Source: Pseudomonas sp. Ant30-3 (GTDB taxonomy: Bacteria > Pseudomonadota > Gammaproteobacteria > Pseudomonadales > Pseudomonadaceae). Taken from it: a stretch of DNA of 64,000 nucleotides. The first letter of the stretch is position 1; every line of letters starts with the position of its first letter. The translations under genes and the position numbers were made by a program. Location: contig NZ_JMCL01000059.1 of assembly GCF_000690905.1 (NCBI RefSeq), positions 62,001 to 126,000 of the forward strand, in the 5' to 3' direction. This document shows positions 55,860 to 64,000 of the stretch, piece after piece. The notes under the pieces were generated by a model. It did no database searches, had not been told where the DNA came from, and was given only the letters and a program-made list of their open reading frames with translations.

Positions 55860-56639
55860 TCACTTCTCGACGAACGCTCGCTCGATCAGGTAATCACCCG
55901 GCTCGCGCATACGGGGCGAAACTTTCAGGCCGAAGCTGTTCAACACTTCGCTGGTCTCGTCGAGCATGCTCGGGCTGCCGCACAGCATGGCGCGGTCGTC
56001 CTGCGGGTTGATCGGTGGCAGACCGATGTCGCTGAACAGTTTGCCGCTGCGCATCAGGTCGGTCAGACGCCCTTCGTTCTCGAACGGCTCACGGGTCACC
56101 GTCGGGTAGTAGATCAATTTGTCACGCAGGGACTCGCCGAAGAACTCGTTCTGCGGCAGGTGCTCGGTGATGAACTCGCGGTAAGCGACTTCGTTGACGT
56201 AACGCACGCCGTGGCACAGGATCACTTTCTCGAAACGCTCGTAGGTCTCCGGGTCCTGGATGACGCTCATGAACGGCGCCAGACCGGTACCAGTGCTGAG
56301 CAGGTACAAATGTTTGCCAGGCTTCAAGTCATCCAGAACCAGCGTACCGGTAGGCTTCTTGCTGATAATGATCTCGTCGCCTTCCTTAAGATGCTGCAAC
56401 TGGGAAGTCAGCGGGCCATCAGGGACCTTGATGCTGAAAAACTCGAGATGCTCTTCCCAGTTGGGGCTGGCAATCGAGTAGGCGCGCATGAGCGGCCGGC
56501 CGTTGGGCTGTTGCAGGCCGATCATCACGAACTGACCGTTCTCGAAGCGCAGGCCCGGATCGCGGGTGCACTTGAAGCTGAACAGAGTGTCGTTCCAGTG
56601 ATGAACACTGAGGACACGCTCGTGGTTCATGTTGCTCAT
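55860..56639 (-). CDS. fpr: Ferredoxin-NADP reductase Fpr
   Basis: This 259-residue FAD enzyme starts at ATG 56639. It reduces ferredoxin or flavodoxin with NADPH and supports redox balance. The FAD motif is RAYSIASPN with the upstream FENGQFVMIGL. The NADP motif is LLSTGTGLAPFMSVI, followed by ILCHGVRYVNEVAY and AMLCGSPSMLDET. The C-terminus ends in FVEK, typical of subclass IA bacterial Fpr. The divergent finR gene should control it in oxidative stress. Confidence 0.95.
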   Translation of the reverse strand: MSNMNHERVLSVHHWNDTLFSFKCTRDPGLRFENGQFVMIGLQQPNGRPLMRAYSIASPNWEEHLEFFSIKVPDGPLTSQLQHLKEGDEIIISKKPTGTLVLDDLKPGKHLYLLSTGTGLAPFMSVIQDPETYERFEKVILCHGVRYVNEVAYREFITEHLPQNEFFGESLRDKLIYYPTVTREPFENEGRLTDLMRSGKLFSDIGLPPINPQDDRAMLCGSPSMLDETSEVLNSFGLKVSPRMREPGDYLIERAFVEK

Positions 56640-56785
56640 GTACGTGGGACTCCTGGGAATTTGGTCTGCGCGTGCTGGGCGCCTGCTGCTTGAAAAACAG
56701 TTGCGCGCAATTGCATCGCATTCTAATAGCAGTAACAATATCTGTTAAATGGATTATTAAGATAAGGGTTATCGGTTATATAGAT
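56640..56785. promoter_or_regulatory. fpr-finR divergent regulatory region
   Basis: These 146 bases separate the two start codons. The finR side is AT-rich (AACAATATCTGTTAAATGG, ATTATTAAGATAAGGGTTAT). The FinR site should lie here, but no clear T-N11-A palindrome was singled out by eye. Confidence 0.5.
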
Positions 56786-57712
56786 ATGCGATTTACTCTC
56801 CGTCAACTTCAAGTATTCGTCGCCGTCGCTCAGCAGGAAAGCGTATCCCGTGCTGCGGGCTTTCTCAACCTCTCACAATCGGCGGCGAGCACCTCGATCA
56901 CCGAACTGGAGCGCCAGTCCAGCTGCCAGCTGTTTGATCGCGCCGGTAAACGGCTTAGCCTCAACGCCCTCGGTAAACAGCTGTTGCCACAAGCTGTGGC
57001 GTTACTCGATCAGGCCAAGGAGATCGAAGACCTGCTCGCCGGCAAGTCCGGTTTCGGCTCGCTGGCGGTAGGCGCCACCCTGACCATCGGCAATTACCTG
57101 GCGACCTTGTTGATTGGCAGTTTCATGCAGCGCCACCCGGAAAGCCAGGTGAAGCTGCACGTTCAGAACACGGCCAACATCGTGCAACAAGTCGCCCACT
57201 ACGAAATTGATCTGGGTCTGATTGAGGGCGATTGCAGCCACCCGGACATCGAAGTGCAGAGCTGGGTCGAAGATGAGCTGGTGGTGTTCTGCGCGCCGCA
57301 ACATCCGCTGGCCAAGCGCGGCGCAGCGACGATGGACGAACTTAGCCAGGAAGCGTGGATCTTGCGCGAACAGGGCTCAGGCACGCGACTGACCTTCGAC
57401 CAGGCCATGCGTCATCACCGCAGCGGGTTGAATATTCGTCTCGAGCTGGAGCACACCGAAGCGATCAAACGCGCGGTGGAATCAGGCTTGGGGATTGGTT
57501 GCATATCACGACTGGCGCTACGCGACGCATTTCGCCGTGGCAGCTTGGTGCCGGTGGAAACGCCGGATCTGGACCTCGCCCGGCAGTTCTACTTCATCTG
57601 GCACAAACAGAAATACCAGACCTCGGCAATGCGCGAATTCCTCGACCTCTGCCGCGCCTTCACCGCCGGGGTGCAGCGCAGCGACGAGATCGTATTGCCT
57701 AATATTGCTTAA
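56786..57712 (+). CDS. finR: LysR-family regulator FinR
   Basis: The protein has 308 residues from ATG 56786. The helix-turn-helix is near the start (RQLQVFVAVAQQESVSRAAGFLNLSQSAASTSITELE), and an effector domain follows (GSLAVGATLTIGNYLATLLI, FCAPQHPLAKRG, EHTEAIKRAVESGLGIGCIS). The position divergent from fpr is that of FinR in P. putida and P. aeruginosa, where it activates fpr under superoxide or sulfur-limiting conditions. Its end overlaps the end of dgkA by four bases, tail to tail. Confidence 0.88.
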   Translation: MRFTLRQLQVFVAVAQQESVSRAAGFLNLSQSAASTSITELERQSSCQLFDRAGKRLSLNALGKQLLPQAVALLDQAKEIEDLLAGKSGFGSLAVGATLTIGNYLATLLIGSFMQRHPESQVKLHVQNTANIVQQVAHYEIDLGLIEGDCSHPDIEVQSWVEDELVVFCAPQHPLAKRGAATMDELSQEAWILREQGSGTRLTFDQAMRHHRSGLNIRLELEHTEAIKRAVESGLGIGCISRLALRDAFRRGSLVPVETPDLDLARQFYFIWHKQKYQTSAMREFLDLCRAFTAGVQRSDEIVLPNIA

Positions 57713-58071
57713 AGCAGAATCAATGCCCACACCAGACCGATCATGGTCAGTGCCACAAACTGCGCGGCGCTGCCCATGTCCTTGGCGTTTTTCGACAGTG
57801 GGTGTAATTCCAGCGAGATACGGTCGATCGCCGCTTCGACCGCAGAGTTGAGCAACTCCACGATCAAGGCCAGAAGACACACGGCGATCAGCAGCGCCTG
57901 CTCGACGCGGCTGACATTCAAAAAAAACGACAGCGGAATCAAAACGACGTTGAGCAACACCAATTGTCGAAAAGCAGCTTCACCGGTGAAGGCGGCGCGC
58001 AGCCCATCCAGTGAATAACCGGAGGCATTGAGGATGCGTTTCAGGCCGGTCTGGCCTTTGAAAGGAGACAT
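57709..58071 (-). CDS. dgkA: Diacylglycerol kinase
   Basis: This 120-residue protein, the standard size, has three membrane helices. The signature EAAFRQ near residue 31 and ELLNSAVEAAIDRISLELHPLSKNAKDMGSAAQ-type active site (with E-L-N-S-A-E-A-D pattern) are present. It phosphorylates diacylglycerol released in osmoregulated glucan and lipid turnover. P. aeruginosa also has dgkA next to erdR. Confidence 0.95.
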   Translation of the reverse strand: MSPFKGQTGLKRILNASGYSLDGLRAAFTGEAAFRQLVLLNVVLIPLSFFLNVSRVEQALLIAVCLLALIVELLNSAVEAAIDRISLELHPLSKNAKDMGSAAQFVALTMIGLVWALILL

Positions 58072-58146
58072 AGAGTGGGCAACTGACCAAAAGAGAGTGG
58101 GAAAGCTAGATGAACCAAAGTCAAAAAAGCGTGAAGACGCCCAGCC

Positions 58147-58797
58147 CTAATGGCTGGAAATTGACTCAAGCTGTTGCAGCAGTAAAGCAGCCTGAGTGCG
58201 GGTCCGCACATTGAGCTTGCGAAATATCGCCGTGACGTGAGCTTTGATGGTTGCTTCGGAAACGCTCAGCTCATAAGCGATCTGCTTGTTCAGCAAGCCT
58301 TCACACACCATGGTCAGTACTCGAAACTGTTGCGGCGTCAGACTGGCAAGGCCTTCACTGGCGGCTTTTGCTTCGGCGGAAACACTGACAGCTTCAAAGG
58401 CTTGCGGTGGCCAGAACACGTCGCCATCGAGCACTGCACGCACGGCTTTTTGAATGACACTCAGGTCGCTCGACTTGGGAATGAAACCGCTGGCCCCGAA
58501 CTCACGGGACTTCACCATGATCGTCGCCTCTTCCTGGGCAGAAATCATGACGACCGGAATCTGCGGATACTGCCCGCGTAACAGCACCAGCCCGGAAAAA
58601 CCGTAGGCGCCGGGCATGTTCAAATCCAGCAAGACCAGATCCCAGTCGGCCTTTTCGTCCAGACGGGTCTCCAGCTCGGCAATGCTCGCCACTTCCACCA
58701 AACGAACTTCAGGGCCAAGGCCCAGGGTTAATGCCTGATGCAACGCGGAACGAAAAAGCGGATGGTCATCGGCAATCAGGATTTCGTATGTGGCCAT
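58147..58797 (-). CDS. erdR: LuxR-type response regulator ErdR
   Basis: The protein has 216 residues from ATG 58797. The receiver domain has the acidic pocket ADDHPLF, the phospho-acceptor in LVLLDLNMPG, and the K in IPKSS. A LuxR helix-turn-helix ends the protein (LTPQQFRVLTMVCEGLLNKQIAYELSVSEATIKAHVTAIFRKL). The order dgkA-erdR-DTW protein matches PA3603-PA3604-onward in P. aeruginosa, where ErdR controls ethanol and acetate metabolism (acsA). No partner kinase lies nearby, so it is an orphan here. Confidence 0.85.
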   Translation of the reverse strand: MATYEILIADDHPLFRSALHQALTLGLGPEVRLVEVASIAELETRLDEKADWDLVLLDLNMPGAYGFSGLVLLRGQYPQIPVVMISAQEEATIMVKSREFGASGFIPKSSDLSVIQKAVRAVLDGDVFWPPQAFEAVSVSAEAKAASEGLASLTPQQFRVLTMVCEGLLNKQIAYELSVSEATIKAHVTAIFRKLNVRTRTQAALLLQQLESISSH

Positions 58798-58994
58798 TGT
58801 TCTAATGATCCTGTTTTTCAAACAACTGGAGGTGCAGCCACGCAACTGCACCAACAGAGCACGATCAACGCCAATCACGTCAAAAAACGGCGTTTCAAAC
58901 TGCGGCCGCGCCCTAATCGGCGCCAAGCATGCCCAGCGAAGACAGGGTGGTCAAGCGACGTGCTCGGTACACACTTTTGCAGTATGGGCGACAA

Positions 58995-59744
58995 TCAGCA
59001 GATGACGGCGCCCGAGTTTTGTACAAAGGGCTTAAGCTCGGCATGTGCCGGGGTAGACACGTCCATTTCGAGCTGATGCTTGGCATCAAGGTAATGCTGG
59101 CTGAACACATCGAAATACGCGTCCAGTGCCGATGCCGCCGCGTTGTCGCCGGCCAGATCGAGGCATAACGCGGCCACTTCCGCGGTGCACAGATGCTCGC
59201 TGCGGGTCGACCGGCGTAAACGATAGCGGGACAGTTTTTCCGGTAGCAGGCTGAGAATCGGCAATTTGTCGAAATAAGGACTCTTGCGGAAAATCTTGCG
59301 TGCTTCGGTCCAGGTCGCGTCCAGCAAAATGAACAGCGGCCGCTTGGTGTTGCACGTGTCAACACTGTGCGTCACTCGCTCCGGCTCAACGTATTCGCCG
59401 GGAAATACCAGATACGGTTGCCACTGAGGGTCGGCAAGCAACGCCAACAGCTGTGGATCGACTTCTGTCCGCGACCAGATGAACGCGTGGTTATCGCGCA
59501 CCACATCGGCAATCAACCAGCCAGTGTTGCTGGGTTTGAACACTTCCTTGTTGGTCATGATCAGGCACACGCCGGCGTGGGTCTCGACCTGCGGACGCCA
59601 GGCACACAGGCAATGACTCTCGATCACACGACAGGCGCGGCATCGCGGCGCACGCCAACCACGGGCCTGAATCGGCTTGATGCCCTCTTCCTCGCGGTGG
59701 TCGCGCAGGCGGGCGACGGCGTTCGATGCAAAGGGCTGGCTCAT
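58995..59744 (-). CDS. DTW-domain protein, tRNA acp3U-type modification enzyme
   Basis: The product has 249 residues from ATG 59744. A zinc-like cluster stands at the N-terminus (CRACRVIESHCLC). The DTW motif reads LLDATWTEARKIF, and a second conserved part is RYRLRRSTRSEHLCTAEVAAL. E. coli DTW proteins such as TapT transfer an aminocarboxypropyl group from SAM to uridine in tRNA. The Pseudomonas gene lies beside erdR. Target position in tRNA is unknown. Confidence 0.85.
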   Translation of the reverse strand: MSQPFASNAVARLRDHREEEGIKPIQARGWRAPRCRACRVIESHCLCAWRPQVETHAGVCLIMTNKEVFKPSNTGWLIADVVRDNHAFIWSRTEVDPQLLALLADPQWQPYLVFPGEYVEPERVTHSVDTCNTKRPLFILLDATWTEARKIFRKSPYFDKLPILSLLPEKLSRYRLRRSTRSEHLCTAEVAALCLDLAGDNAAASALDAYFDVFSQHYLDAKHQLEMDVSTPAHAELKPFVQNSGAVIC

Positions 59745-59946
59745 CGCAGGCACGTCCCGCGGGGAAGGAAAATCGACACAAAACACACTCGGATGGGCAG
59801 AAGTGCCAGCAGTTTATCAGAGCAGCCGGCGCAAGCCTGTACCGTCCAGGCCCCGTCCCCTATAATTTGCCGCCACTGAACGCACAGTCATGTGAAGGGT
59901 CGAACCACCTGTCACTGAGCACCCGTCACTGAATCAGGAGAGTTTC

Positions 59947-60372
59947 ATGCTGCGCCTTATCGTTCCCACCGCTGCCATTTTGCTGGCATCGTCTTTCAGC
60001 GCTCAGGCTGCTTCCTTGAGTGAGCAGAATCTAAACCGGGAGCTGCGAAACGTCGCCGCACAAAGCAGTGCTGGCACTCCACGGGCAATCAATGAAGACA
60101 TTCTTGATCAGGGCTACACCGCCGAAGGCAACGTGCTGATCAATCACCTGAGCGTGCAGAGCAGCCATGCCGACAAGATGCGCGCCGATCCCAAGGCCGT
60201 GTACTTCCAGCTGGGCGCCTCTGTTTGCAACAACCCGTCGTTCCGCAAGCTGATGGCCAAAGGTGCGGTCATGCGTTACGACTTCACTGAGGTGAAGACC
60301 AACCGTTCGGTCGGCTCGGCCAGCTATCAGGAATCGGATTGCCCCAAGGCAACGCCCGCCAAAAAGAAGTAA
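59947..60372 (+). CDS. PA3611-like quorum-sensing-regulated exported protein
   Basis: This 141-residue protein has a signal peptide (LIVPTAAILLASSFSAQA, then AS). The mature part contains LNRELRNVAAQSSAGTPRAINEDILDQGYTAEGN-like sequence, two Cys (SVCNNPSF and SDCPK) that could pair, and RYDFTEVKTNRSVGSASY. I recognise it as the PA3611 family, reported as a quorum-sensing-regulated virulence factor in P. aeruginosa. Its role here is unknown. It ends one base from the convergent RHH gene. Confidence 0.82.
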   Translation: MLRLIVPTAAILLASSFSAQAASLSEQNLNRELRNVAAQSSAGTPRAINEDILDQGYTAEGNVLINHLSVQSSHADKMRADPKAVYFQLGASVCNNPSFRKLMAKGAVMRYDFTEVKTNRSVGSASYQESDCPKATPAKKK

Positions 60373-60573
60373 TTAACGCAATCGGGCATTAGCGCGTCGC
60401 TGTTCATCCTCGGCGCGCAGTTCTGCCAACAACGCCTGCAGATATCTGGAGCGCCGATCGGCGCCCTCCAGACGTCGGCAGCACTCCTCTTCAAGACTCA
60501 GGTTATTGGTCTCGGCTGATGATTTGAGCAATCGATACAGTTGCGTATCGATCTCCAGAATGACTCTGGCCAT
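60373..60573 (-). CDS. Small ribbon-helix-helix (Arc/FitA-like) protein
   Basis: The protein has 66 residues from ATG 60573, with GGGAG upstream. The N-terminus RVILEIDTQLYRLLKSSAETNNLSLEEECCRRLEGA fits the beta-helix-helix pattern of Arc-type and FitA-type repressors, and a charged helix follows. No toxin gene (VapC/FitB type) is adjacent, so it may be a free repressor or orphan antitoxin. The stop codon touches the end of the PA3611-like gene. Confidence 0.7.
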   Translation of the reverse strand: MARVILEIDTQLYRLLKSSAETNNLSLEEECCRRLEGADRRSRYLQALLAELRAEDEQRRANARLR

Positions 60574-60958
60574 CACTTCGGCTCCCTGCTCGTCGCCCTC
60601 GCTTGAGCGAAAAATCCTTTACCCGCTTGTACTGTGCGTCCCGCAGGACCCAAAGATGTCGTGTAACGTCTTTGATTCAGTCAATGTGTAACGTCTTTGA
60701 TTCAGTAAATCAGAGTGTGGGGCTGGCGGTACGCCGTCAGACGAGCGGTGAACTCCCCTTGAAAACGTCAATAAGCAGTTGCCAGGAAAGACTTTGCGGC
60801 GCAATGATCATTGCAGCGACTATCAACACGAGGTTCCGGATTTGCGCCCTAGCTGGACCGTCCAGGCGCCAGTCCGGGCTGACAGGGACACACCAGGTAT
60901 TGCGGCGCCGATAACTGCCTCGTCGGAGCCAAGGGCTTTGTGCAGAAGGAGAAGTTGA
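60574..60958. other. 385-base stretch without a supported gene
   Basis: This region lies upstream of the LOG gene. It contains a 25-bp tandem repeat at 60661-60710. No reading frame with a start site and family resemblance was found. Short frames of 60-100 codons on both strands look random. The sequence looks mosaic and may include remains of a lost element. Confidence 0.6.
60661..60710. repeat. 25-bp tandem direct repeat
   Basis: Two copies of a 25-base unit that begins GTGTAACGTCTTTGATTCAG stand head to tail with one mismatch (C/A in the last four bases). They lie 249 bases before the LOG gene. Function is unknown. Confidence 0.85.
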
Positions 60959-62077
60959 ATGCCTTACCAACCGAATGACCTCCTCAGCCGTCATTTCGAA
61001 GAAAGCGGCCACGACCTCATCAGCAAGGTTGAAGATCAACTCAAGCTAGTTTCACCCAACAGCCAGAACATCCCGATCTACCGCGACATGATCCTGACCG
61101 TGCTGCGCATGGCCCAGGAAGATCACAATCGCTGGAACGCCAAAATCACCCTGCAGGCCTTGCGCGAACTCGAGCAAGCATTCCGCGTGCTCGAAAAGTT
61201 TCGCGGACGACGCAAGGTCACTGTTTTTGGTTCGGCCCGAACACCGATCGAGCATCCGCTGTATGCAATGGCCCGCGAACTCGGTGCTGCACTGGCGCGC
61301 TCCGACCTGATGGTCATCACCGGTGCCGGAGGCGGCATCATGGCTGCGGCCCACGAAGGTGCCGGCCGCGAACACAGCCTTGGGTTCAATATCACGCTGC
61401 CGTTTGAGCAACACGCCAACCCTACCGTCAATGGCACCAGCAACCTGCTGCCCTTCCACTTCTTCTTCACCCGTAAGCTGTTCTTCGTGAAAGAAGCCGA
61501 TGCGCTGGTGTTGTGCCCCGGCGGCTTTGGTACGCTGGATGAAGCGCTCGAAGTTCTGACGCTGATCCAAACCGGAAAAAGTCCGCTGGTGCCGGTAGTA
61601 CTGCTGGATACACCTGGGGGTAATTTCTGGCAAAGCGCGCTGGATTTCATTCGCAATCAACTGGAAGAAAATCGCTACATCCTGCCGACCGACATGAAGC
61701 TTGTCAGCCTGGTTTACAGTGCCGAAGAGGCGGTCGAGCAGATCAATCAGTTTTACAGCAACTTCCACTCGAGCCGCTGGCTCAAGCATCAATTCGTCAT
61801 TCGCATGAACCACAAGCTAAGCGGCGATGCGCTTGAGCAGATGCAGGCAAGTTTCGCTGACCTGTGCCTGAGCGATCATTTTCATCAGCATGCCTACGAC
61901 GGTGAAGAACACGACGAGCAGCGGTTCAGTCATCTGGCGCGTTTGGCCTTCACCTTCAACGCCCGTAATCATGGACGCCTGCGCGAATTGGTGGACTTTA
62001 TCAATCTGCCGGAAAACTGGGCGACGGCCCAACCCAGTGCCCAGCAGCATTCGCGGGAACCGATACACGTTTCGTGA
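60959..62077 (+). CDS. LOG-family (TIGR00730) Rossmann-fold protein
   Basis: This 372-residue protein has AGGAGAAG before the ATG. The LOG core (about 85-265) holds VTVFGSARTPIEHPLY, TGAGGGIMAAAHEGAG and PGGFGTLDE, the phosphoribohydrolase signature. Members cleave nucleoside monophosphates to base and ribose 5-phosphate. The long N-terminal and C-terminal helices (residues 1-80, 270-372) set it apart from short LOGs. The terminator after it is shared with recX. Confidence 0.85.
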   Translation: MPYQPNDLLSRHFEESGHDLISKVEDQLKLVSPNSQNIPIYRDMILTVLRMAQEDHNRWNAKITLQALRELEQAFRVLEKFRGRRKVTVFGSARTPIEHPLYAMARELGAALARSDLMVITGAGGGIMAAAHEGAGREHSLGFNITLPFEQHANPTVNGTSNLLPFHFFFTRKLFFVKEADALVLCPGGFGTLDEALEVLTLIQTGKSPLVPVVLLDTPGGNFWQSALDFIRNQLEENRYILPTDMKLVSLVYSAEEAVEQINQFYSNFHSSRWLKHQFVIRMNHKLSGDALEQMQASFADLCLSDHFHQHAYDGEEHDEQRFSHLARLAFTFNARNHGRLRELVDFINLPENWATAQPSAQQHSREPIHVS

Positions 62078-62085
62078 AGCAAAAA

Positions 62086-62119
62086 AAAACGGCCCGCTAT
62101 TCAAATAGCGGGCCGTTTT
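62086..62119. terminator. Bidirectional terminator between LOG and recX genes
   Basis: AAAACGGCCCGCTATT and AATAGCGGGCCGTTTT make a near-perfect 16-base stem with a very short loop, and A/T runs flank both sides. Confidence 0.92.
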
Positions 62120-62121
62120 GA

Positions 62122-62589
62122 TTAATCGTCCATCCCTCGACCGCTGAACATGCGGCTGATCATCTCCATGGAATAACCCCGATAACTGAGGAAGCAGCCT
62201 TGCTTGGCGCGTTCCCGTGCATCTATCGGTAGATGCCCGGAGAACTTGCGTCGCCAGGTATCCTCCAGTTGCTCCTGCCAGTTGATACCGCTTTCGCGGA
62301 TAGCGAGTTCGATATCTGCACGCTGCAGACCGCGCTGACTCAACTCTTCGCGAATACGCGAAGGGCCGTGGCCGGAGCGGGCCCGATAGGAGACAAAGCT
62401 TTCGAGGTAACGTGATTCGGACAGCAAGCCCTCTTCCGTCAAGCGGTCAAGTGCTGCGTCGATCATCTCGGGGAGTGCGCCGCGCTGACGCAGTTTGCGC
62501 GTCAGCTCGACTCGACCGTGCTCGCGTCGCGCGAGCAGGTCCATTGCGGTCCGCCGCACTGCGACGGGTGTATCGAGTACGGCGGTCAT
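62122..62589 (-). CDS. recX: Recombination regulator RecX
   Basis: The protein has 155 residues from ATG 62589, eight bases after the recA stop. Three-helix repeats are visible ([57 protein letters not shown]...[16 protein letters not shown]). RecX caps RecA filaments and lowers RecA activity. It is cotranscribed with recA. A TTG four codons upstream overlaps recA and is less likely the start. Confidence 0.95.
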   Translation of the reverse strand: MTAVLDTPVAVRRTAMDLLARREHGRVELTRKLRQRGALPEMIDAALDRLTEEGLLSESRYLESFVSYRARSGHGPSRIREELSQRGLQRADIELAIRESGINWQEQLEDTWRRKFSGHLPIDARERAKQGCFLSYRGYSMEMISRMFSGRGMDD

Positions 62590-62597
62590 CGGATCAA

Positions 62598-63650
62598 TCA
62601 AACATCCACATCAACCAGGTCATCAGCTTTCACTCGGTCTGCCGCCGCTTTAACGTCCGGTGCAGGAGTCAGAAGCTTGTCGCGCAGTTGCTTCTCAAGC
62701 TTGGCGGCGATTTCCGGATTGTCTGCCAGGAACTTGGCCGAGTTGGCCTTGCCTTGACCGATCTTGGTGCCTTCATAGGCATACCAGGCACCGGACTTCT
62801 CGACGAAGCCATGAAGCACACCCAAGTCGATCATCTCGCCATTGAGGTAGATGCCCTTGCCGTAAAGAATCTGGAACTCGGCCTGACGGAATGGCGAAGC
62901 GACCTTGTTCTTCACGACCTTGACGCGGGTTTCGCTACCAACGACTTCGTCACCTTCTTTCACCGCGCCAGTACGGCGGATATCCAGACGAACCGATGCA
63001 TAGAACTTCAGCGCGTTACCACCGGTGGTGGTTTCAGGGCTGCCGAACATCACGCCGATCTTCATACGGATCTGGTTGATGAAGATAACCAGGCAGTTGG
63101 CGTTCTTGATGTTGCCGGTGATTTTACGCAGCGCCTGAGACATCAGACGAGCCTGCAGGCCCACGTGCATGTCACCCATTTCGCCTTCGATTTCAGCCTT
63201 TGGCACCAGCGCTGCTACGGAGTCGACAATGATCACGTCAACCGCGTTGGAACGCACCAGCATGTCGGTGATTTCCAGGGCTTGCTCGCCAGTGTCCGGC
63301 TGAGAAACCAGCAGGTCATCAACGTTGACGCCCAGCTTGAGAGCGTATTCCGGGTCGAGGGCGTGTTCAGCATCGACGAATGCGCAGGTCGCGCCGGCTT
63401 TTTGAGCCTGGGCGATCACGGACAATGTCAGTGTGGTTTTACCGGAGGATTCTGGACCGTAGATTTCAACGATACGGCCTTTTGGCAGGCCGCCAATGCC
63501 CAGCGCAATGTCCAGACCCAGAGAGCCAGTAGAGATGGATGGGATCGCCTGACGGTCCTGATCGCCCATACGCATTACGGCACCCTTGCCGAATTGACGT
63601 TCGATCTGACCCAGGGCCGCAGCCAAGGCTTTCTTCTTGTTGTCGTCCAT
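62598..63650 (-). CDS. recA: Recombinase RecA
   Basis: The protein has 350 residues from ATG 63650. Walker A is GPESSGKT, and the L1 and L2 DNA-binding loops lie in the [19 protein letters not shown] and [16 protein letters not shown] neighbourhoods. The C-terminal acidic tail ends in VDV. It does strand exchange and triggers LexA self-cleavage. A perfect CTG-N10-CAG LexA site lies 41 bases upstream of the start. Confidence 0.99.
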   Translation of the reverse strand: MDDNKKKALAAALGQIERQFGKGAVMRMGDQDRQAIPSISTGSLGLDIALGIGGLPKGRIVEIYGPESSGKTTLTLSVIAQAQKAGATCAFVDAEHALDPEYALKLGVNVDDLLVSQPDTGEQALEITDMLVRSNAVDVIIVDSVAALVPKAEIEGEMGDMHVGLQARLMSQALRKITGNIKNANCLVIFINQIRMKIGVMFGSPETTTGGNALKFYASVRLDIRRTGAVKEGDEVVGSETRVKVVKNKVASPFRQAEFQILYGKGIYLNGEMIDLGVLHGFVEKSGAWYAYEGTKIGQGKANSAKFLADNPEIAAKLEKQLRDKLLTPAPDVKAAADRVKADDLVDVDV

Positions 63651-63690
63651 TAAAGTCCTCACGTAATCAATAAGGCCTGACGGCCAACAC

Positions 63691-63706
63691 CTGTATAAGT
63701 AGACAG
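63691..63706 (-). promoter_or_regulatory. LexA-type SOS box upstream of recA
   Basis: CTGTATAAGTAGACAG fits the consensus CTGT-N8-ACAG fully at both ends. It lies 41 bases before the recA start codon. Confidence 0.9.
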
Positions 63707-63733
63707 TATTATTCCACAGCACTTCAAGATCGC

Positions 63734-64000
63734 CTACCCCTGATTTGAGATTTCTCCCGTCGCGTGGCGCAGCAGCCCCTCTAGCGCGGCCTTCACCGTT
63801 TGTCGGCGAACTTCGTCACGGTTACCGGGGAAATGCTGAACCTCGCTGAACACCCGCTCGCCCACGCCCCAGGCCAGCCATACGGTGCCCACCGGTTTGT
63901 TCGGCGAGCCTCCATCCGGACCGGCGACACCGCTGACCGCAACGGCGAAATAGGCGCGACTTTTCTCCTGGGCGCCCCGCACCATGGCCTCCACCACTTC
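63734..64000 (-). CDS. pncC: CinA-family nicotinamide-nucleotide amidase (5' partial)
   Basis: The frame is open to the right edge, so only about the last 88 residues are seen. The [25 protein letters not shown] segment is the amidase signature of CinA/PncC, which deamidates NMN in pyridine nucleotide recycling. The remaining C-terminus ([31 protein letters not shown]) agrees. The position just upstream of recA is the usual one in Pseudomonas. Confidence 0.93.
   Translation of the reverse strand, partial: EVVEAMVRGAQEKSRAYFAVAVSGVAGPDGGSPNKPVGTVWLAWGVGERVFSEVQHFPGNRDEVRRQTVKAALEGLLRHATGEISNQG

Noticed and set aside
60603..61039. Short frames of about 100 codons on both strands before the LOG gene
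   Set aside because: No ribosome-binding site with good spacing, no family resemblance, and the two strands give equally random peptides.

Overview
The window is chromosomal DNA of a Pseudomonas, most likely from the P. fluorescens group. Several gene neighbourhoods match P. aeruginosa as I remember it: pdxH, an OmpA-like lipoprotein, an esterase and dinG; a GST next to the QuiP acylase; proS next to a lipoprotein; dinB, mprF and virJ; fpr divergent from finR; dgkA, erdR and a DTW protein; a PA3611-like gene, a LOG gene, recX, recA and cinA. About fifteen short inverted repeats of the Pseudomonas REP type (arms such as GTGGGAGC...GCTCGCGA) sit between genes. No prophage, integron or complete insertion sequence is visible. 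Assignments rest on reading translations and motifs by eye; no search was run.

Layout. 1-4.5 kb: end of an FAD-dependent dehydrogenase, a Cds1-like PLP enzyme, nhaA, and a bacteriocin/immunity pair whose C-terminus resembles the colicin E3 ribosomal RNase. 4.6-17 kb: mainly envelope genes (slyB, an OmpA lipoprotein with a histone-like tail, a collagen-like protein, two tandem OmpA/TSP3 lipoproteins), plus pdxH, a serine hydrolase, a secreted glycoside hydrolase and SOS-linked dinG. 17-23 kb: two SEC-C metal-binding proteins, an LEA-type lipoprotein, an isochorismatase-like hydrolase, yfcG and quiP. 23-34 kb: a DNA-repair gene set (exonuclease, ATP-dependent ligase, Lhr-core helicase, metallophosphoesterase) split in two by a basic amino-acid ABC transporter operon carrying an AotO-like deacylase. 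34-42.6 kb: dcd, a cold-shock gene, a DUF481 protein, an alkyltransferase-like protein, an AmpG-type permease, proS, a lipoprotein and dinB. 42.8-48.1 kb: two nearly identical initiator tRNA genes, the mprF-virJ pair and a RelE/Phd toxin-antitoxin pair. 48.2-64 kb: kup, rimO, a GNAT enzyme, an atypical pseudouridine synthase, yehS, a RhlG-like reductase, trmO, fpr/finR, dgkA, erdR, a DTW protein, a PA3611-like protein, an RHH protein, a LOG protein, recX-recA and the end of cinA/pncC.

How the genes fit together. DNA damage is a recurring theme: recA-recX, dinB and dinG each have a 16-bp CTG-N10-CAG LexA-type site just upstream, and the exo-lig and lhr-mpe pairs match the four-enzyme repair cluster studied in P. 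putida. Envelope maintenance is the second theme: lipoproteins, MprF with its VirJ/AcvB-type partner, AmpG and NhaA. The least explained items are the bacteriocin with a substituted active-site position, the split repair cassette with an 18-bp palindrome before lhr, the lipoprotein with three WPFG motifs and an AlgP-like tail, the glycoside hydrolase with a repeated insert, the pseudouridine synthase without a canonical catalytic motif, and a gene-free stretch with a 25-bp tandem repeat before the LOG gene.
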